Assembly: GCF_947495675.1 (NCBI RefSeq)
Contig: NZ_CANLZX010000026.1
Coordinates: 1 to 42,755 of the forward strand
Length of the DNA stretch: 42,755 nt
Direction of reading: 5' to 3'
Source of the DNA: an uncultured Algibacter sp.
GTDB taxonomy: Bacteria; Bacteroidota; Bacteroidia; Flavobacteriales; Flavobacteriaceae
Part shown: positions 42,477 to 42,755 of the stretch, piece by piece
How positions within the stretch are numbered: the stretch's first letter is position 1
Layout of the letters: every line of letters begins with the position of its first letter
The notes under the pieces: generated by a model
What the model was told of the DNA's origin: nothing
Seen by the model: only the letters and a program-made list of their open reading frames with translations
Database searches by the model: none
Made by a program: the position numbers and the translations under genes

Positions 42477-42755
42477 TCAATATGTGATTTTACTTGCTTT
42501 TATTTGTAACCAACTATCCCCATCACTTTTAAGCTTTGTTGTTGATTGTCTTTTTATTATAGTTGATCCTGCTCCAATTAAATCTTTATAACTAGAAACA
42601 GTTACTAAGTTGTTAGTTGGATTTTCTATGATATAAATTCTTCCTGGACAAGTATTTGCTTCAGGTAATGTAATAGTATGATTTCCAGAAAGTACTATAG
42701 TATGATGTGAATCATTTAAAGTAAGGTTTGTAGTAGTTTTTGTAATATTTACTGA
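42477..42755 (-). CDS. C-terminal fragment of a probable surface/fibre-type protein (5' end outside window)
   Basis: An open frame on the minus strand enters from the right edge and ends in TGA at 42477-42479, giving the last 92 residues. It is rich in Thr, Ser and Asn with beta-strand repeats (LSGNHTITLPEANTCPGRIY, NLVTVSSYKDLIGAGSTI) and ends TKLKSDGDSWLQIKASKITY. As I recall, the pattern 'TLP-A--C-GRIYIIKN ... QSDG--W-QI' is common at the end of flavobacterial surface proteins resembling tail-fibre or collagen-like proteins. No T9SS domain is seen at this end. The function is unknown. Confidence 0.7.
   Translation of the reverse strand, partial: SVNITKTTTNLTLNDSHHTIVLSGNHTITLPEANTCPGRIYIIENPTNNLVTVSSYKDLIGAGSTIIKRQSTTKLKSDGDSWLQIKASKITY

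Overview
The window is AT-rich DNA from a marine-type Flavobacteriaceae genome (Bacteroidota). This rests on the type IX secretion proteins, menaquinone genes, a fused CcsBA, TTG/ATG starts without clear Shine-Dalgarno sites, and promoters of the TTG/TAnnTTTG type. It reads as ordinary chromosome with islands of accessory genes. No tRNA, rRNA, CRISPR array, transposase or integrase was seen. Layout: (1) 1-4519, cell surface: a SprF-like outer-membrane protein with a long Ala/Glu/Lys repeat tail that runs off the left edge, its type B T9SS substrate one base upstream, and a secreted beta-helix-like protein. (2) 5364-11978, a nitrite-ammonification operon read leftward: porin, nrfH, nrfA, a hairpin, then ccsBA. 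A perfect palindrome lies in front of it. (3) 12082-15639: mnmE, a STAS-like protein, a CvfB-like S1 protein and a DUF2853 protein. (4) 15737-19090: thioesterase, menF and menD, which supply the menaquinone that NrfH would oxidise. (5) 19164-30080, mixed accessory and housekeeping genes: GNAT, YtxH, CrtO-like protein, S41 peptidase, two serine hydrolases, a PPOX flavoprotein, a nitronate monooxygenase and an RlmI-like methyltransferase. (6) 30114-35384: dnaK, then panB, a pseudouridine synthase and an aldehyde dehydrogenase. (7) 35368-38111: a four-gene membrane and histidine-kinase operon with tandem paralogous membrane proteins. (8) 38211-40683: a CPBP protease and an Lrp regulator, divergent from a methionine gamma-lyase-type enzyme. 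(9) The right edge: a YdjM-like membrane hydrolase and the C-terminal end of a probable surface protein. The strongest non-coding signals are as follows. A ~110 bp element is present in two diverged copies, each just 3' of an accessory gene or gene pair. A second palindromic repeat family has copies at 15.1 and 32.2 kb. Two identical 17 bp operator-like sites control a divergent promoter region at 26.4-26.5 kb. A -24/-12-like promoter with TGACA direct repeats lies in front of dnaK. No new defence or mobile system could be demonstrated. The most plausible undescribed units are the paralogous receptor/kinase operon and the 3'-flank element.
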